64,000 nt of DNA from Mucilaginibacter kameinonensis (GCF_003675385.1 NZ_RCWZ01000002.1:930001-994000), one strand, 5' to 3'. Shown: positions 25,097 to 34,087, counted from the stretch's first letter. Program-made: numbers and translations. Notes: generated by a model from the letters alone, not told the origin.

Positions 25097-26182
25097 CTAC
25101 CACTTAACCGTCTTTTCCATAAAAGCTATCAAATCATCGGCCATAGCTTGTTGCTCTTTAAGACTTGGGTGTCCCGGCGTGTTTTTGTATGGAATAAAAT
25201 GGGTATAGATCTGCTTGTCGTTTAAAGCAGTAACAGCCTTTTCAATATATCCAGGCCATGGCGAACCCGCTTTGGTTGCATCCATACTGCCTAACGCGCA
25301 AATGATCTGCGCTTTGGGATAAGCCTTCCGAATATTTTTTACAAAATCTTTATAAGCTTTTATGATCTGGTCGGGCTCAGGAGCCTTTGTGCCGAAACGC
25401 TCTTTAAATTGTGGGTTATTGGGTTGGTTTACAATCCATGAGTCATTCTGAAACAGGTTAATCACCACAACATCAGGTGTATACTTTTTGAAATCCCAAA
25501 TACTTGTTGGGTCTGTTGGATCCAGGCGGTTATACATCTCTGGCATGATGAGCGGAAACCAGCTTACCGTAATGCCGATACCACTTTTTGAGGTACAAAC
25601 ATACTGTGCATCAAAGTGACGTGCGGTTAGCGCGGCATAGCTCAGATATCCGTTTTCGTAAGGCGCCGTACCACGGTCTTGCCCGGTAGTGTCCTCATCG
25701 GCATACCCACAGGTGATGGAATTACCGAAAAACTCGATCTTACGTTTTTTGGGCTCCGGTGGCGGGAGTGCTGTCGCCTCTTTGGCTAAAATAAACTGGT
25801 AAAAAAGGGTTTTGCCTTTATCCCATTCGGTACGTTTAAATAATTCGAGGGTGTGTTTGCCGGCCGGCAGGTTTTCGGCCAGCGTGTAGGCTTGCTTAGT
25901 ATTATCAAGGTGGATGGTGTTGATCACCTTATCGTCAACAATGATGGTATAATAGTTTTCACCGCGTTCGTCCTGCATCAGGGCCGATGCTCCGGTTCCG
26001 TTGAAATTGATCTTTAGGGATGAACCTGTCCAGTAAAGTTCGGCAGCCTCATCGGTTTGGTTAATGCGCCCGGTATAACGGATGCGTTGATCTTTGCTTT
26101 TAAGTATAACGCTTTGAGCGGCGCAGGTATTTATAGTGCCGGTAAAAGCAATGAAAAGTATAAGGAAATATAGTTTGCGCAT
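25097..26182 (-). CDS. Secreted CE2-like SGNH acetylesterase
   Basis: The 361-residue protein has a signal peptide (about 1-22), an N-terminal beta-sandwich (about 25-140, ending in an FFGNSITCGY block) and an SGNH hydrolase domain. The nucleophile is S155 in GNSITCG and the His is H338 in GHPSLKEQQ. This two-domain layout is that of carbohydrate esterase family 2, which removes acetyl groups from xylan, mannan or similar sugars. The acid residue normally beside the His is not obvious, as in other CE2 members. It is a monocistronic gene here. Confidence 0.85.
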   Translation of the reverse strand: MRKLYFLILFIAFTGTINTCAAQSVILKSKDQRIRYTGRINQTDEAAELYWTGSSLKINFNGTGASALMQDERGENYYTIIVDDKVINTIHLDNTKQAYTLAENLPAGKHTLELFKRTEWDKGKTLFYQFILAKEATALPPPEPKKRKIEFFGNSITCGYADEDTTGQDRGTAPYENGYLSYAALTARHFDAQYVCTSKSGIGITVSWFPLIMPEMYNRLDPTDPTSIWDFKKYTPDVVVINLFQNDSWIVNQPNNPQFKERFGTKAPEPDQIIKAYKDFVKNIRKAYPKAQIICALGSMDATKAGSPWPGYIEKAVTALNDKQIYTHFIPYKNTPGHPSLKEQQAMADDLIAFMEKTVKW

Positions 26183-26251
26183 TTTTAAGTAGGAAGTAGG
26201 GTTTGTTTGGCTTAAAAATAAGAAATTATGCTAAAATTAATGCAGCAAAAA

Positions 26252-26363
26252 ATCCCATCTTGAGAGGGGGCGCGGCGGGAAAGAGCGTTGGAAGGGGTGT
26301 GTTTATGCGATTAGTATGTAAACAAAGCGAAACACACCCCTCCGCCCCTCTCAAGAGGGGAAT
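26252..26363. repeat. Interspersed palindromic element, family C, copy 1
   Basis: Outer arms TCTTGAGAGGGG and CCCCTCTCAAGAGGGG, inner arms around GGGGTGTGTTT and AAACACACCCC. The same arms recur at 62086-62191. It occupies the gap between the CE2-like and VOC genes. Confidence 0.85.
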
Positions 26364-26393
26364 CGCGCATACCCTTGCTTTTATATTCGGTTA

Positions 26394-26756
26394 TTACTCA
26401 ATTGGCATCCCGAATTGCAGCAGATAGCCATTGTAATCAAAAACACCAAACTCGCGCATGCCGTAATTAAAATCTTCAATAGGATAGCAAATTACTGCCC
26501 TGTCTTTAAGTTCGGCCCATAACTGGTCTACCTTATCGGTGCGGATATAAAACGAGCCGGTAAATTTAGGCACCGTAAATGACGCGTTATCAACCGGTAA
26601 AGCAAACATGATTTCGATATCATCGCGGCTTACGGTAGCCCATCCCCAATCTTCATCGTATCCGATACAGGTAAAGCCGAGGTTAGTAACATAAAAGTCG
26701 ACAGTTTCCCGTACCTGCCGGGTATATAACATAGGAGCAATAGATTTTAAAGACAT
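26394..26756 (-). CDS. VOC-family (glyoxalase/bleomycin-resistance-like) protein
   Basis: The 120-residue protein has the typical start PMLYTRQVRETVDFYVTNLGF, then WGWATVSRDDIEIMFA and the second half FYIRTDKVDQLWAELKDRA, ending FGVFDYNGYLLQFG. This is a complete paired beta-alpha-beta-beta-beta fold. Metal or ligand residues cannot be assigned, so the substrate is unknown; relatives include thiol-dependent resistance proteins and enzymes. It is a single gene between repeats C1 and B4. Confidence 0.82.
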   Translation of the reverse strand: MSLKSIAPMLYTRQVRETVDFYVTNLGFTCIGYDEDWGWATVSRDDIEIMFALPVDNASFTVPKFTGSFYIRTDKVDQLWAELKDRAVICYPIEDFNYGMREFGVFDYNGYLLQFGMPIE

Positions 26757-26803
26757 ATATTGAAATAAGTTAAGGTTTAATTACTGGCAAATAAATTGAG
26801 AAC

Positions 26804-26885
26804 CGTCATTGCGAGGAACGAAGCAATCCCCGATAAGCAGAGCCGCTCTGTATGGTTTGGGATTGCTTCGTTCCTCGCAATGACG
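26804..26885. repeat. Family B palindromic element (subtype II), copy 4
   Basis: Arms CGTCATTGCGAGGAACGAAG... and its complement, nearly identical to copy 2 at 13935. It sits between the VOC gene and the end of mutS2. Confidence 0.88.
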
Positions 26886-26912
26886 CTTTTTAGTGGTTTC
26901 TTAACCTTACGT

Positions 26913-29276
26913 TTACTTCAAATATACATAAGTTATTCCATCCCCGCCACGGTCTGCGTGTTCATCTTCCATGCGGTCAACCTGCTCGTATTTTTTGAGG
27001 TACTGCCTGATCATTTTACGCAAAATGCCATCGCCTTTGCCATGAATGATCTTGAGGTTGTTAAAGCCCATCATAAGCGCCCGGTCGAACAGTTTTTCAA
27101 TGGCATGCAGCGCATCTTCGGTACGTTGACCACGCACATCAATCTCCGGACTAAAACTGGCCATATCATTAGTTTGAGCGCTGAAACTCCGCCTAATCTC
27201 CTTAGGTACCGATGATTTGGAAACTTTAACTACACGTTTCTTTTTGGCTACGGTTCGCAGATCGCCAATGGCAATCACCACATTTTCTTTAATGATCTCA
27301 ATTACCTGCCCTGTAGTTTCCGAATCGGTAAGTTTTACCCAGTCGCCCGGTTTTAACTCCTCATTGGCAGGGGCGGCCGGTTTAGGTGTTTCTGCCTTAA
27401 CGGTGTTCTTTTTAAGTTCAACGTTAAGGTTTTCGCGTAGCTGCCTGGTTTTTTCCTTATCGGCATTACTGCTTTTAATTTCAGAAATGGTGTTTTCAAC
27501 CAGCTTGTTGGCGTTCAGGATAATATTCTTGGCCTGATCCTTGGCTTCTTTAATAAGCGTGCGTTTGTTTTCTTCGAGATAGCTTTTCAGTTTCTCGTTT
27601 TCGGCAAGCAGCTCATTTACCTTACGCTGTTGTTTATCCAGCTTTTGTTTGGTTTCAAAAATGGAGCGTTTTTCACGTTCCAGGTCAACCAGTAAGGTAT
27701 CAACCTTTTTTTGCCCTTCGCTTATTTTGTTTTTGGCGAGGTTAAGCACGTTGGCCGGTAAACCTATTTTTTGAGCAATTTCAAAGGCGTACGAACTACC
27801 GGGTTTGCCAATTTCCAATTGATAAAGCGGCCTCATTTCAACGTTGTTGAACAACATCGACGCGTTTTCGATCCCTTCGGTATTGCTGGCAAATATTTTA
27901 AGATTAGAGTAGTGGGTAGTTACCATACCCTTAACCTTTTTTTGATTGAGCGCTTCAAGAACAGCCTCAGCAATTGGTCCGCCAAATTGCGGATCTGTAC
28001 CGGTACCAAACTCATCTATCAGGATGAGGGTTTTGCCATTGGCCTGCTCCACAAAGTTTTTCATTTTGGACAGGTGGGCGCTGTATGTACTCAAATCACT
28101 TTCAATCGATTGATCATCACCGATATCAACAAAAAGCTGTTTGAATACACCTACAACACTCGCTTCATCGGCAGGGATCAGCAAGCCGGCCTGTACCATC
28201 ATTTGCAGTAAGCCAACGGTTTTCATACAAACAGATTTACCGCCGGCGTTAGGGCCAGATACCACGATGATACGGGTGCCTTCATCTATCTGCATATTGA
28301 GCGGAACCACCGTTTTTTTCTCGGCCTTAAAATTCAGGAACAAAAGCGGGTGGCGGGCATTGTATAGTTTTACCCGGGCTTCATTTACAACCTGTGGCAT
28401 TTCGGCCTCAATATCGATGGCAAACAGGGCTTTTGCGCGTACAAAATCAAGCTTGGTTAACAAGCTATGATAGGAGAGTAGCAAAGGTACGTAAGGTCTT
28501 AAGTCGTTGGTTAAAGCGGTTAGGATCTTTACTATCTCACGGCGACGCTCAAATTCCAGGTCGCGGATGCGGTTGTTGAGCACAAAAACCTCTTCGGGCT
28601 CAATGTAAACAGTTTGGCCCGAAGCTGATTCGTCATGAACAAAACCTTTAAGCTTACGTTTGTTTTCGGCCAGCAGGGGGATCACCAAGCGGCCATCTCG
28701 TATAGTTAGCGAACCATCGGCAGCCCAGCCGTTTGATGTGGCATTTTTAAATACCATATCAATTTTTTTGCGGGCTTCCTGCTCGGCTTTGGCAATGCCT
28801 GTAGTTATTTCCATCAGCTCGCGCGATGCATTTGGCCTGATCTTGCCTTTCTGGTCAATTACCGCGTCAATCTTTTTAAGGATAGCCTTTTCAATAGGCA
28901 GGTGTTCAAAAAGGGCTTCGAGATTAGGATATAGGCCTTCGCGCTCATTAAAGTAAGCTATTACAGCAAATACTGTGGTGAGCGAGGCTTGTACCTGGTA
29001 AAATTCTTCCTCGGTTAAAAAAACGCCCTCTATGCGGGCTTTATTGGCAAGGGATTTTATATCGAAAAAATGCTGAATGGGCAGGGCCTCATCATTAACC
29101 AGGATATTCTTAAACTCATTTGCCTGGCTCAGGAATTTATGTATCTGGTCATAATTGCTCATCACCTGAATCTTGTCAACCATTTGTTGACCCATTTCGC
29201 TCAGACAATGTGCTTTTATCAGTTCTTTTATTTCGGTAAAACCCAGCTTATCTACACTGTTTTGGGGGTAAAGCAT
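26913..29276 (-). CDS. mutS2: MutS2 ATPase/endonuclease
   Basis: The 787-residue protein has the MutS core and clamp (about 1-320), Walker A GPNAGGKS near 340, Walker B (LILIDEFGTGTDP near 420), a long coiled coil (about 520-620, KNKISEGQKKVDTLL onward) and the C-terminal Smr nuclease domain (about 715-787, DVRGQRTEDAL, IIHGKGDGILR). By family knowledge it acts in suppression of recombination or in ribosome rescue, not mismatch repair. It follows the DUF4296 gene by 4 bp. Confidence 0.95.
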   Translation of the reverse strand: MLYPQNSVDKLGFTEIKELIKAHCLSEMGQQMVDKIQVMSNYDQIHKFLSQANEFKNILVNDEALPIQHFFDIKSLANKARIEGVFLTEEEFYQVQASLTTVFAVIAYFNEREGLYPNLEALFEHLPIEKAILKKIDAVIDQKGKIRPNASRELMEITTGIAKAEQEARKKIDMVFKNATSNGWAADGSLTIRDGRLVIPLLAENKRKLKGFVHDESASGQTVYIEPEEVFVLNNRIRDLEFERRREIVKILTALTNDLRPYVPLLLSYHSLLTKLDFVRAKALFAIDIEAEMPQVVNEARVKLYNARHPLLFLNFKAEKKTVVPLNMQIDEGTRIIVVSGPNAGGKSVCMKTVGLLQMMVQAGLLIPADEASVVGVFKQLFVDIGDDQSIESDLSTYSAHLSKMKNFVEQANGKTLILIDEFGTGTDPQFGGPIAEAVLEALNQKKVKGMVTTHYSNLKIFASNTEGIENASMLFNNVEMRPLYQLEIGKPGSSYAFEIAQKIGLPANVLNLAKNKISEGQKKVDTLLVDLEREKRSIFETKQKLDKQQRKVNELLAENEKLKSYLEENKRTLIKEAKDQAKNIILNANKLVENTISEIKSSNADKEKTRQLRENLNVELKKNTVKAETPKPAAPANEELKPGDWVKLTDSETTGQVIEIIKENVVIAIGDLRTVAKKKRVVKVSKSSVPKEIRRSFSAQTNDMASFSPEIDVRGQRTEDALHAIEKLFDRALMMGFNNLKIIHGKGDGILRKMIRQYLKKYEQVDRMEDEHADRGGDGITYVYLK

Positions 29277-29280
29277 CAGG

Positions 29281-29856
29281 TTATGACTTTAAATTTCTTA
29301 ACGAATCGGCTATGTGTTTTGCCTTGCTTTTGCGAAGGTCAAGTTTTTTAGCCGGATCGGTTTTGGGTTTAGTTTTTAAATTTTCTAATGAATCGGCTCT
29401 GCGGGCTGCCGGGTTTTCATGAGGAACAGGCTTCTTTGCCGAGTCGGTTTTAGTTTTAATATTTAAGTTTTTTAACGAATCGGCCCTATGAGCTGCTTTG
29501 CTTTGTTCAAGCTGCACTTTGTTAAGCGAATCGGTTTTGTTTTTAATTTTGATATCCACCTGGTCATAAATGGCAAGTAGCTTATCGGGCTGAGTAGCGT
29601 AATATCGCATACTTTTGTTAAAATGAGCGGTATCGGTGTGCAGGCGCTGAAACATGGCAACGTATTTACCCGCACCGTATTTGTACAAACTATCCGGCAC
29701 TTGTGTAGCATTGTACAGGGTGCCATCAATAATGTGCATCTCGGTCAAAACTTCGGCCATTGCTGCCGGTTTGAGCACATCGCCGGGAACACTTTTGCCA
29801 TTGCAGGCACATAAAAAAAGTGCTGCAGAAAAAAACAAGGTTATATATTTATGCAT
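29281..29856 (-). CDS. DUF4296 lipoprotein with C-terminal repeats
   Basis: A 191-residue lipoprotein with lipobox LCAC, acylated Cys18. The DUF4296 domain (about 25-120) includes LTEMHIIDGTLYNA and YGAGKYVAMFQRLHTD. Residues 125-191 hold three degenerate repeats of about 23 residues with the core RADSLKNLK, separated by Lys-Thr-Asp-Ser/Pro-rich linkers. DUF4296 is of unknown function. It precedes mutS2 by 4 bp, a gene order I remember as common in Sphingobacteriaceae, so it is probably co-transcribed. Confidence 0.83.
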   Translation of the reverse strand: MHKYITLFFSAALFLCACNGKSVPGDVLKPAAMAEVLTEMHIIDGTLYNATQVPDSLYKYGAGKYVAMFQRLHTDTAHFNKSMRYYATQPDKLLAIYDQVDIKIKNKTDSLNKVQLEQSKAAHRADSLKNLNIKTKTDSAKKPVPHENPAARRADSLENLKTKPKTDPAKKLDLRKSKAKHIADSLRNLKS

Positions 29857-29899
29857 TCAGTAATTTAGCGGCTGATTAATTAAGCAAATTTACGGATAA

Positions 29900-30589
29900 A
29901 TGAGCATTGCAGATAACATCAAAAGCTTAAAAAAGGAAACGGAAGCAGATAAGGTAATATTATTGGCGGTATCAAAAACAAAACCGGTAACCGATATACA
30001 GGAAGCTTATGATGCTGGTCAGCGGTTGTTTGGCGAAAATTTGGTGCAGGAGATGGTTGAAAAACACGATCAGCTTCCCAAAGATATTGAGTGGCATTTG
30101 ATTGGCCACCTGCAAACCAACAAGGTAAAATATATCGCGCCGTTTGTAAGCATGATCCAATCTGTTGATAGCCTGAAACTTTTGCAGGAGATTAACAAGC
30201 ATGCTGAAAAAGCCGGAAGGGTGATTGATTGCCTGCTGCAGATTTATATTGCCGACGAAGAAACCAAATACGGCCTGGGCTTTGACGAGGCTATTGAACT
30301 ACTTCGCTCAGAAGAGTTTACCACGCTGAAAAACATCCGGATCCGCGGATTGATGGGCATCGCCACCAATACCGACAACGAAAAACAGATCAAGGAAGAG
30401 TATTACGAACTGAATACTTTTTTTGAAGGTATAAAAGTGAGCTACTTCCGGAAAGAGGAGAGTTTTGATATCCTGTCGATGGGTATGTCGTCAGATTATA
30501 AACTGGCCATTGAGCAGGGGAGTAATATGGTGAGGTTAGGCAGCACCATATTTGGCGGCCGGGTGATCAAGCATTGGAAAAATAATTGA
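29900..30589 (+). CDS. yggS: YggS-family PLP-binding protein
   Basis: The 229-residue protein is a TIM-barrel PLP homeostasis factor. The Lys binding PLP is K27 in the LAVSKTKP motif; HLIGHLQTNKVKY, QIYIADEETKYGLG and LSMGMSSDYKLAIEQGSNMVRLG-type elements follow (the phosphate-binding end). It has no known enzymatic reaction and buffers vitamin B6 and amino-acid pools. It is divergent from the DUF4296 gene by 43 bp and is followed by a repeat-rich gap. Confidence 0.92.
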   Translation: MSIADNIKSLKKETEADKVILLAVSKTKPVTDIQEAYDAGQRLFGENLVQEMVEKHDQLPKDIEWHLIGHLQTNKVKYIAPFVSMIQSVDSLKLLQEINKHAEKAGRVIDCLLQIYIADEETKYGLGFDEAIELLRSEEFTTLKNIRIRGLMGIATNTDNEKQIKEEYYELNTFFEGIKVSYFRKEESFDILSMGMSSDYKLAIEQGSNMVRLGSTIFGGRVIKHWKNN

Positions 30590-30600
30590 TTAAACGCCTG

Positions 30601-30650
30601 ATGTCATTGCGAGCGCAGCGTGGCAATCGCACGGAAGCATGACCGCCCGC
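30601..30650. repeat. Family B element (subtype I), truncated left half
   Basis: It reads like the left arm and centre of copy 1 (ATGTCATTGCGAGCG, GCAATCGCACGG) but the right arm is missing, replaced by T-rich sequence. Confidence 0.75.
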
Positions 30651-30699
30651 TGTTGGTTTTTTTTGAAATTGAATTTAAGTGTTCAATTTTTTAAAAACG

Positions 30700-30865
30700 G
30701 GTGTTCAACTTTTAGAACTGTGAAAATTTAAGTGGTTGATTGTCAGTTATTATGTGTTCATTTTGTTTGAATGGATAATAGGTATTAAAATTAAATAGCT
30801 GATTATCAAATAGATTTTTTGGGGAGAATGGCCATATGTGTTTACACCTAAAAAAGTTGAACACC
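30700..30865. repeat. 166-bp segment with 14-bp inverted ends (MITE-like)
   Basis: GGTGTTCAACTTTT (30700-30713) and AAAAGTTGAACACC (30852-30865) are exact inverted repeats around AT-rich, non-coding DNA. It lies between two family B copies. Only one copy is in the window and no target duplication is obvious. Confidence 0.45.
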
Positions 30866-30939
30866 TGTTAAAATAGATAGAAAGTTGTTGGTGGCCGCAT
30901 CAACAATGGCGAGTGACATGGGAGAGTAATCAATTAAAG

Positions 30940-31019
30940 ATGTCATTGCGAGCGTAGCGCGGCAATCGCACGCTTTGTATAGCATGCGGTTGCTTCGTCG
31001 TTCCTCCTCGCAATGACAT
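30940..31019. repeat. Family B palindromic element (subtype I), copy 6
   Basis: It runs from ATGTCATTGCGAGCG to CTCGCAATGACAT, closely matching copy 1 between scoA and scoB. It ends 30 bases before the acetyltransferase start. Confidence 0.85.
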
Positions 31020-31048
31020 GGTTTTTGGGTAACTGCGAAACAATAAAA

Positions 31049-31564
31049 ATGAGCAATACAGAAAATAAAATTGAAAGTCAGCCCTTTCAGGGAGCAGGGG
31101 AAGTAACAATAAGAGAAGCTATTCAGGCGGATTGCCCGCGTTTGATGGAGCTGGTTCATGAACTGGCCATGTATGAAAAAGCACCTGAAGAGGTTACCGT
31201 TACCTTACAGCACTTTGAAGAAGCTGGCTTTGGCCCTAACCCTGTTTGGAAGGCCTTTGTTGCCGAAGTTGATGGCATTGTTGTTGGCTTTGCTGTATAC
31301 TATGTCCGCTATTCTACTTGGAAAGGCAGTCGCATGTACCTGGAAGACCTGATTGTGACCGAAGATATGCGCGGTAAAAAGATTGGTAAAATGCTTTTCG
31401 ACAGGTTGATACAGGAGGCCAAAGAGAGAGGTTTCAGCGGAATGGTTTGGCAGGTGCTCGACTGGAATGAGCCGGCTATTAACTTTTACAACAAATACGG
31501 CGCGAATATTGAAGCAGGCTGGTTAAATGCTTCTCTGTCAAAAGAGCAGTTATTAAACTACTAA
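31049..31564 (+). CDS. GNAT-family N-acetyltransferase
   Basis: From ATG 31049 the protein has 171 residues; a longer frame runs into the repeat. The GNAT core is visible: REAIQADCPRLMELVHELA at the start, YLEDLIVTEDMRGKKIGKMLFDRL (acetyl-CoA pyrophosphate loop, about 100-125) and VLDWNEPAINFYNKYGA near the end. It resembles the diamine/spermidine acetyltransferase group, but the substrate cannot be read from sequence. It begins a four-gene run with spacings of 11, 0 and 4 bp. Confidence 0.87.
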   Translation: MSNTENKIESQPFQGAGEVTIREAIQADCPRLMELVHELAMYEKAPEEVTVTLQHFEEAGFGPNPVWKAFVAEVDGIVVGFAVYYVRYSTWKGSRMYLEDLIVTEDMRGKKIGKMLFDRLIQEAKERGFSGMVWQVLDWNEPAINFYNKYGANIEAGWLNASLSKEQLLNY

Positions 31565-31575
31565 AAACTATACCT

Positions 31576-32373
31576 ATGAAAAACCTGTGCCTGTTGTTTT
31601 TTATTGCCCTTGGGCTGTCATCGTGCCAATGGGGAGTGCCTAAAAAAACTCCCGAAAAACCGCTTGATACACTGCACTATGTTTATAAAGTAATAAAGGC
31701 ACGGGCTGCGGATTGCGGCACTAAAGCAGATAGCGCCTGCACGGTAGTAAAAATCAACTACCCGGTTTTTGATAGCGCCAAAGCCTTGAATGATACTATA
31801 GTGAACAAACTAACCGTGATGTTTGCCATGGATGGTAAAGCGGACAGCAGCCTGGAACTGATGACCAAAAACTTCCTGAAGTCATATGATGATTTCAAAA
31901 AGACAGACCCGCGTACCGGTATGTTTTTTACGCTTGAAGATTCGGTTAAAGTACTCCAACAAGATTCCAGCTTAACTACGCTTGAGGTGCGCGGTTATTC
32001 ATACACCGGCGGCGCTCATGGGGGCACATCGGTAGGTTTCATAAACTGGGATACTAAAGCCGGTAAAAATCTCAAACTTGATGATGTTTTTATCAGCGGT
32101 TACCACGACAAATTAACTGGCATTGCCGAAAAGATTTTCAGGAAGAATGAAAAGCTCAGCGATACAGCATCGTTGAAGGATAACTACTTTTTTAAAGATG
32201 ATAAGTTCGCGCTTAATGAAAACTTTTCCATTACACCGCTTGGTATCAAGTTTTTGTATAACCAGTACGAGATAAAGCCTTACGCGGCCGGTATAACCGA
32301 ATTGTTTATTCCTTACACACAGATCAAATCATTAATACAGCCGGGTTCGGTTGTAAGTCAATTCATCAAATAA
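31576..32373 (+). CDS. DUF4163/DUF3298 (RsiV-like) lipoprotein
   Basis: A 265-residue lipoprotein with Cys17 in LSSCQ. Residues about 50-130 look like DUF4163 and residues about 140-255 like DUF3298 (YSYTGGAHGGTSVGFINWD, the hallmark, near 145). This is the periplasmic part of RsiV, an anti-sigma factor that binds lysozyme, but here no sigma-binding segment exists, so it may bind a lysozyme or cell-wall ligand instead. Its stop codon is immediately followed by the aspartate kinase start. Confidence 0.82.
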   Translation: MKNLCLLFFIALGLSSCQWGVPKKTPEKPLDTLHYVYKVIKARAADCGTKADSACTVVKINYPVFDSAKALNDTIVNKLTVMFAMDGKADSSLELMTKNFLKSYDDFKKTDPRTGMFFTLEDSVKVLQQDSSLTTLEVRGYSYTGGAHGGTSVGFINWDTKAGKNLKLDDVFISGYHDKLTGIAEKIFRKNEKLSDTASLKDNYFFKDDKFALNENFSITPLGIKFLYNQYEIKPYAAGITELFIPYTQIKSLIQPGSVVSQFIK

Positions 32374-33630
32374 ATGCTTGTTTTTAAATTCGGAGGGGCA
32401 TCGGTTAAGGATGCCGCGGGTGTTACCAACCTTGCTAATGTTGTAAAACAATATACAGATCAACAATTGCTCATCGTGGTATCGGCTATGGGCAAAACTA
32501 CCAACGCGCTCGAAAAGCTTACTAAGGCCTATATGGATCAGGCTGATGATATGCATGATATCTTTAACGAGATCAAGGAATATCATTATAATATCTTGAG
32601 TGGGCTGTTTGAGGCCGGACACCCCGTATTTGATGAAGTAGCTAATACTTTTGTAGAGATTGACTGGGCTATTGAAGATGAACCACACGACAGCTACGAT
32701 TTTGTATATGATCAGATCGTATCTATTGGCGAATTAGTATCAACCCGGATAGTTGACGCCTATTTAAACCAGGCCGGGCTGAAAAGCAAATGGCTTGATG
32801 TACGTGGGTATGTACATACCGATAATACTTACCGTGAAGGCATTGTTGAGTGGGATAAAACCAAAGCAAGCATCGGCAAAGATCTTCCTGGATTGCTCGA
32901 AAAGAGTATCGTTGTAACTCAGGGTTTCCTGGGCGGTACATCTGAAAATTTCACAACCACTCTTGGTCGCGAAGGTTCAGATTATACAGCTTCAATATTT
33001 GCCGCCTGTTTGAGCGCCGAATCGGTAACCGCCTGGAAAGATGTTCCTGGCATACTGAACGCCGATCCGCGATACTTTACCGATACCGTAAAATTTGAAG
33101 AGTTATCTTATACAGAAGCCATCGAGATGACTTATTACGGGGCAAGTGTTATCCACCCTAAAACCATTAAGCCTTTGCAGAACGCTAAAATCCCGCTATT
33201 GGTAAAGCCATTTACCAATCCTTCGGCATCAGGTACCGTAATTAAAGAAGACGGACATAACCAATTTACCAAGCCGGTAATCATTCTTAAACAAAACCAG
33301 GTGCTGCTATCGGTATCCGGTAAGGATTATTCATTTATTACCGAAGATCACCTGAGCGACGTGTTTCGTTTGTTTGCACAAAACAACATCAAAGTGAATG
33401 TTATGCAAACCTCGGCACTAAGTTTTTCTGTTTGTTTCGACCTGAATGAGGAGCGTTTTGAAAAACTGTTAACAGGCCTTAAACAGGATTTTAATGTGAA
33501 GTACAATAATGGTTTAACACTCATTACTGTACGCCATGATGGTGTAAACGTTATTGAAAAATTAACCGAAGGCAAAACACTTTTATTGGAGCAGATCAGC
33601 AGAAATACTATACAGGTGGTGGTGAGGTAA
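32374..33630 (+). CDS. Aspartate kinase
   Basis: The 418-residue cytosolic enzyme starts the Lys/Thr/Met/Ile and diaminopimelate pathways. The start MLVFKFGGASVKD is the ATP-binding KFGGxS signature; LGREGSDYTA (near 205) and DPRYF (near 230) belong to the kinase domain. The C-terminal 110 residues are the regulatory ACT region (NNIKVNVMQTSALSFSVCF). It is monofunctional, without a homoserine dehydrogenase part. It abuts the upstream lipoprotein gene with no gap. Confidence 0.94.
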   Translation: MLVFKFGGASVKDAAGVTNLANVVKQYTDQQLLIVVSAMGKTTNALEKLTKAYMDQADDMHDIFNEIKEYHYNILSGLFEAGHPVFDEVANTFVEIDWAIEDEPHDSYDFVYDQIVSIGELVSTRIVDAYLNQAGLKSKWLDVRGYVHTDNTYREGIVEWDKTKASIGKDLPGLLEKSIVVTQGFLGGTSENFTTTLGREGSDYTASIFAACLSAESVTAWKDVPGILNADPRYFTDTVKFEELSYTEAIEMTYYGASVIHPKTIKPLQNAKIPLLVKPFTNPSASGTVIKEDGHNQFTKPVIILKQNQVLLSVSGKDYSFITEDHLSDVFRLFAQNNIKVNVMQTSALSFSVCFDLNEERFEKLLTGLKQDFNVKYNNGLTLITVRHDGVNVIEKLTEGKTLLLEQISRNTIQVVVR

Positions 33631-33634
33631 TAAA

Positions 33635-34087
33635 ATGGGCGAGGTAACGATAGAAATAGAAGCTGCAATAGCCAAATTAAAGCTTGATAAAAGTATTATA
33701 TCAAAAATTGACCTTCAATATAACAGTCTGCTGTATTTTGAGTTACTTGCCTTTTTTGTTAAAGGTAATGATAGGAGATGGTGGTGGGAAGCTTTTAAAT
33801 CTTCTTTCAGTTTTAAAAGGTTGGATTACCCTCCCAATAGCTTTTCAGAAATTATTCCAAATCTAACCCGAAAGGTATGGCTAATGATTGAAGATGATCA
33901 GGAGCCGTTTTATCCGATTTATGATGTTGCTCCTAATTATATATGTGACATTTTAAATGAGTGTTTTGGTTTTGAGTATTATATAATAGACAAAGATTAC
34001 AAGTGGTTACTTTGTGAAAATCATCATGGTTCACTCATTGGTGTTGGAGACGTATTAAAAGAACACAATCTATCATTGATCGTTTAA
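33635..34087 (+). CDS. Hypothetical protein (DUF6756-like)
   Basis: The 150-residue protein has no signal peptide. DRRWWWEAFKSSF (about 47-59), KVWLMIEDDQEPFYPIYD and FEYYIIDKDYKWLLCENHH are notable, an aromatic- and acid-rich pattern that recalls DUF6756-type proteins seen in immunity or toxin-neutralising contexts; this is from memory. It is 4 bp after aspartate kinase. It may be a stand-alone SMI1-like immunity protein; this is speculative. Confidence 0.65.
   Translation: MGEVTIEIEAAIAKLKLDKSIISKIDLQYNSLLYFELLAFFVKGNDRRWWWEAFKSSFSFKRLDYPPNSFSEIIPNLTRKVWLMIEDDQEPFYPIYDVAPNYICDILNECFGFEYYIIDKDYKWLLCENHHGSLIGVGDVLKEHNLSLIV

Larger units (their letters stand above)
30590..31048. other. Repeat-rich 459-bp gap
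   Basis: It contains a half copy of family B (30601-30650), a 166-bp segment with 14-bp inverted ends (30700-30865) and a complete family B copy (30940-31019). No gene is supported. Confidence 0.75.

Noticed and set aside
26796..27215. Plus-strand frame of 139 codons
   Set aside because: It begins in family B copy 4 and continues antisense to mutS2.
30848..31159. Minus-strand frame of 103 codons
   Set aside because: It is produced by family B copy 6 and the opposite strand of the acetyltransferase.
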